Under the pieces are notes generated by a model, which was given only the letters and a program-made list of their open reading frames with translations, was not told where the DNA came from and ran no database searches. A program made the position numbers and the translations under genes. A DNA stretch of 16,670 bases from Pavlovales sp. CCMP2436 (taxonomy: Eukaryota; Haptophyta; Pavlovophyceae; Pavlovales): contig MU631607.1 of the NCBI GenBank assembly GCA_026770615.1, positions 28,569 through 45,238 of the forward strand. Direction: 5' to 3'. Of this stretch, positions 16,490 to 16,670 are shown one piece after another; the first letter of the stretch is position 1; each line of letters begins with the position of its first letter.

Positions 16490-16500
16490 GTGGGTTTTCA

Positions 16501-16555
16501 TTATAATAGTTCTTTTAACGTCCCCCGACTTGCAGCCCGAAGGCGTACGGGCATG
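16501..16555 (+). repeat. Introner-like repeat, copy 2 (intron 2 of the phosphoesterase gene)
   Basis: 55 bp identical to 14852-14906, starting 11 bp after the donor GT at 16490. It is preceded by GGTTTT in both genes. The two copies stop matching directly after GGGCATG. Confidence 0.9.
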
Positions 16556-16670
16556 CCATGGGAGGGTGTGTGCTTTTCTGCCCCACTGTCCGCTCTCGTT
16601 GTCTGCACGCGCTGACCCTTCCTCCCTCTCCTACCCCCCCCCCCCCTGACTGACCCTCCCCTCCCCCCCC
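16556..16670 (+). other. Continuing intron, C-rich end
   Basis: Pyrimidine-rich with C14 and C8 runs, the same character as the 3' half of the hydrolase intron 2. No acceptor is reached before the window ends. Confidence 0.5.

Noticed and set aside
1..16670. tRNA or rRNA genes
   Set aside because: No cloverleaf with TTCRA-type T arm and no rRNA-like block was recognised by eye; a dedicated search was not possible.

Overview
The window joins two very different kinds of DNA. Positions 1 to about 5203 are AT-rich (by eye about one third G+C) and look like DNA of an algal large DNA virus. They hold one very long lectin-like (LamG/ConA jelly-roll) gene open at the left edge, two small genes on the minus strand, and a 1 kb non-coding tract rich in palindromes and direct repeats. 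From 5204 to the end the sequence is G+C-rich and eukaryotic. It has short GT-AG introns, a non-LTR retrotransposon, microsatellites, homopolymers and exons of ordinary cellular proteins. The host is most likely a GC-rich unicellular alga (haptophyte or pelagophyte type). That is inferred from composition, intron style and an introner-like repeat; nothing in the window proves it.

Layout. 3-3455 (+): multi-LamG viral gene with two in-frame stops. 3461-3646 (-): small membrane protein with an IQ-like motif. 3839-4174 (-): helical protein of unknown function. 4242-4571: two copies of a roughly 110-bp palindromic element. 4679-5203: tandem and inverted repeats, the last ending exactly at the composition break. 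5204-5883 (+): DPY-30/coiled-coil/acidic-tail exon with two apparent frameshifts. 6301-8097 (-): 5'-truncated non-LTR retrotransposon with an (ATAAC)n tail. 8098-8690: AT-rich island. 8890-9205 (+): exon-like stretch of unknown family. 9206-10714: repeats and a second, short LINE copy in the opposite orientation. 10715-11017 (+): possible small hydrophobic protein. 11018-12522: low-complexity DNA and orphan exon-like pieces. 13043-13402 (+): last two exons of an ADAT3/TAD3-like tRNA adenosine deaminase. 13580-15504 (+): three-exon dienelactone hydrolase with a long N-terminal extension. 15834 onwards (+): MPPED-type metallophosphoesterase, cut by the window end.

The best-supported host genes are the dienelactone hydrolase and the metallophosphoesterase, which lie head to tail 330 bp apart. 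Each carries, at the 5' end of one intron, the same perfectly identical 55-bp sequence, which points to recent intron gain by an introner element. The other main item is the virus/host boundary. It coincides with a usable 3' splice site in front of a host exon and with a 22-bp perfect inverted repeat. This fits viral DNA inside a host intron, but an assembly chimera cannot be excluded from sequence alone. No operon-like cooperation between genes is visible.
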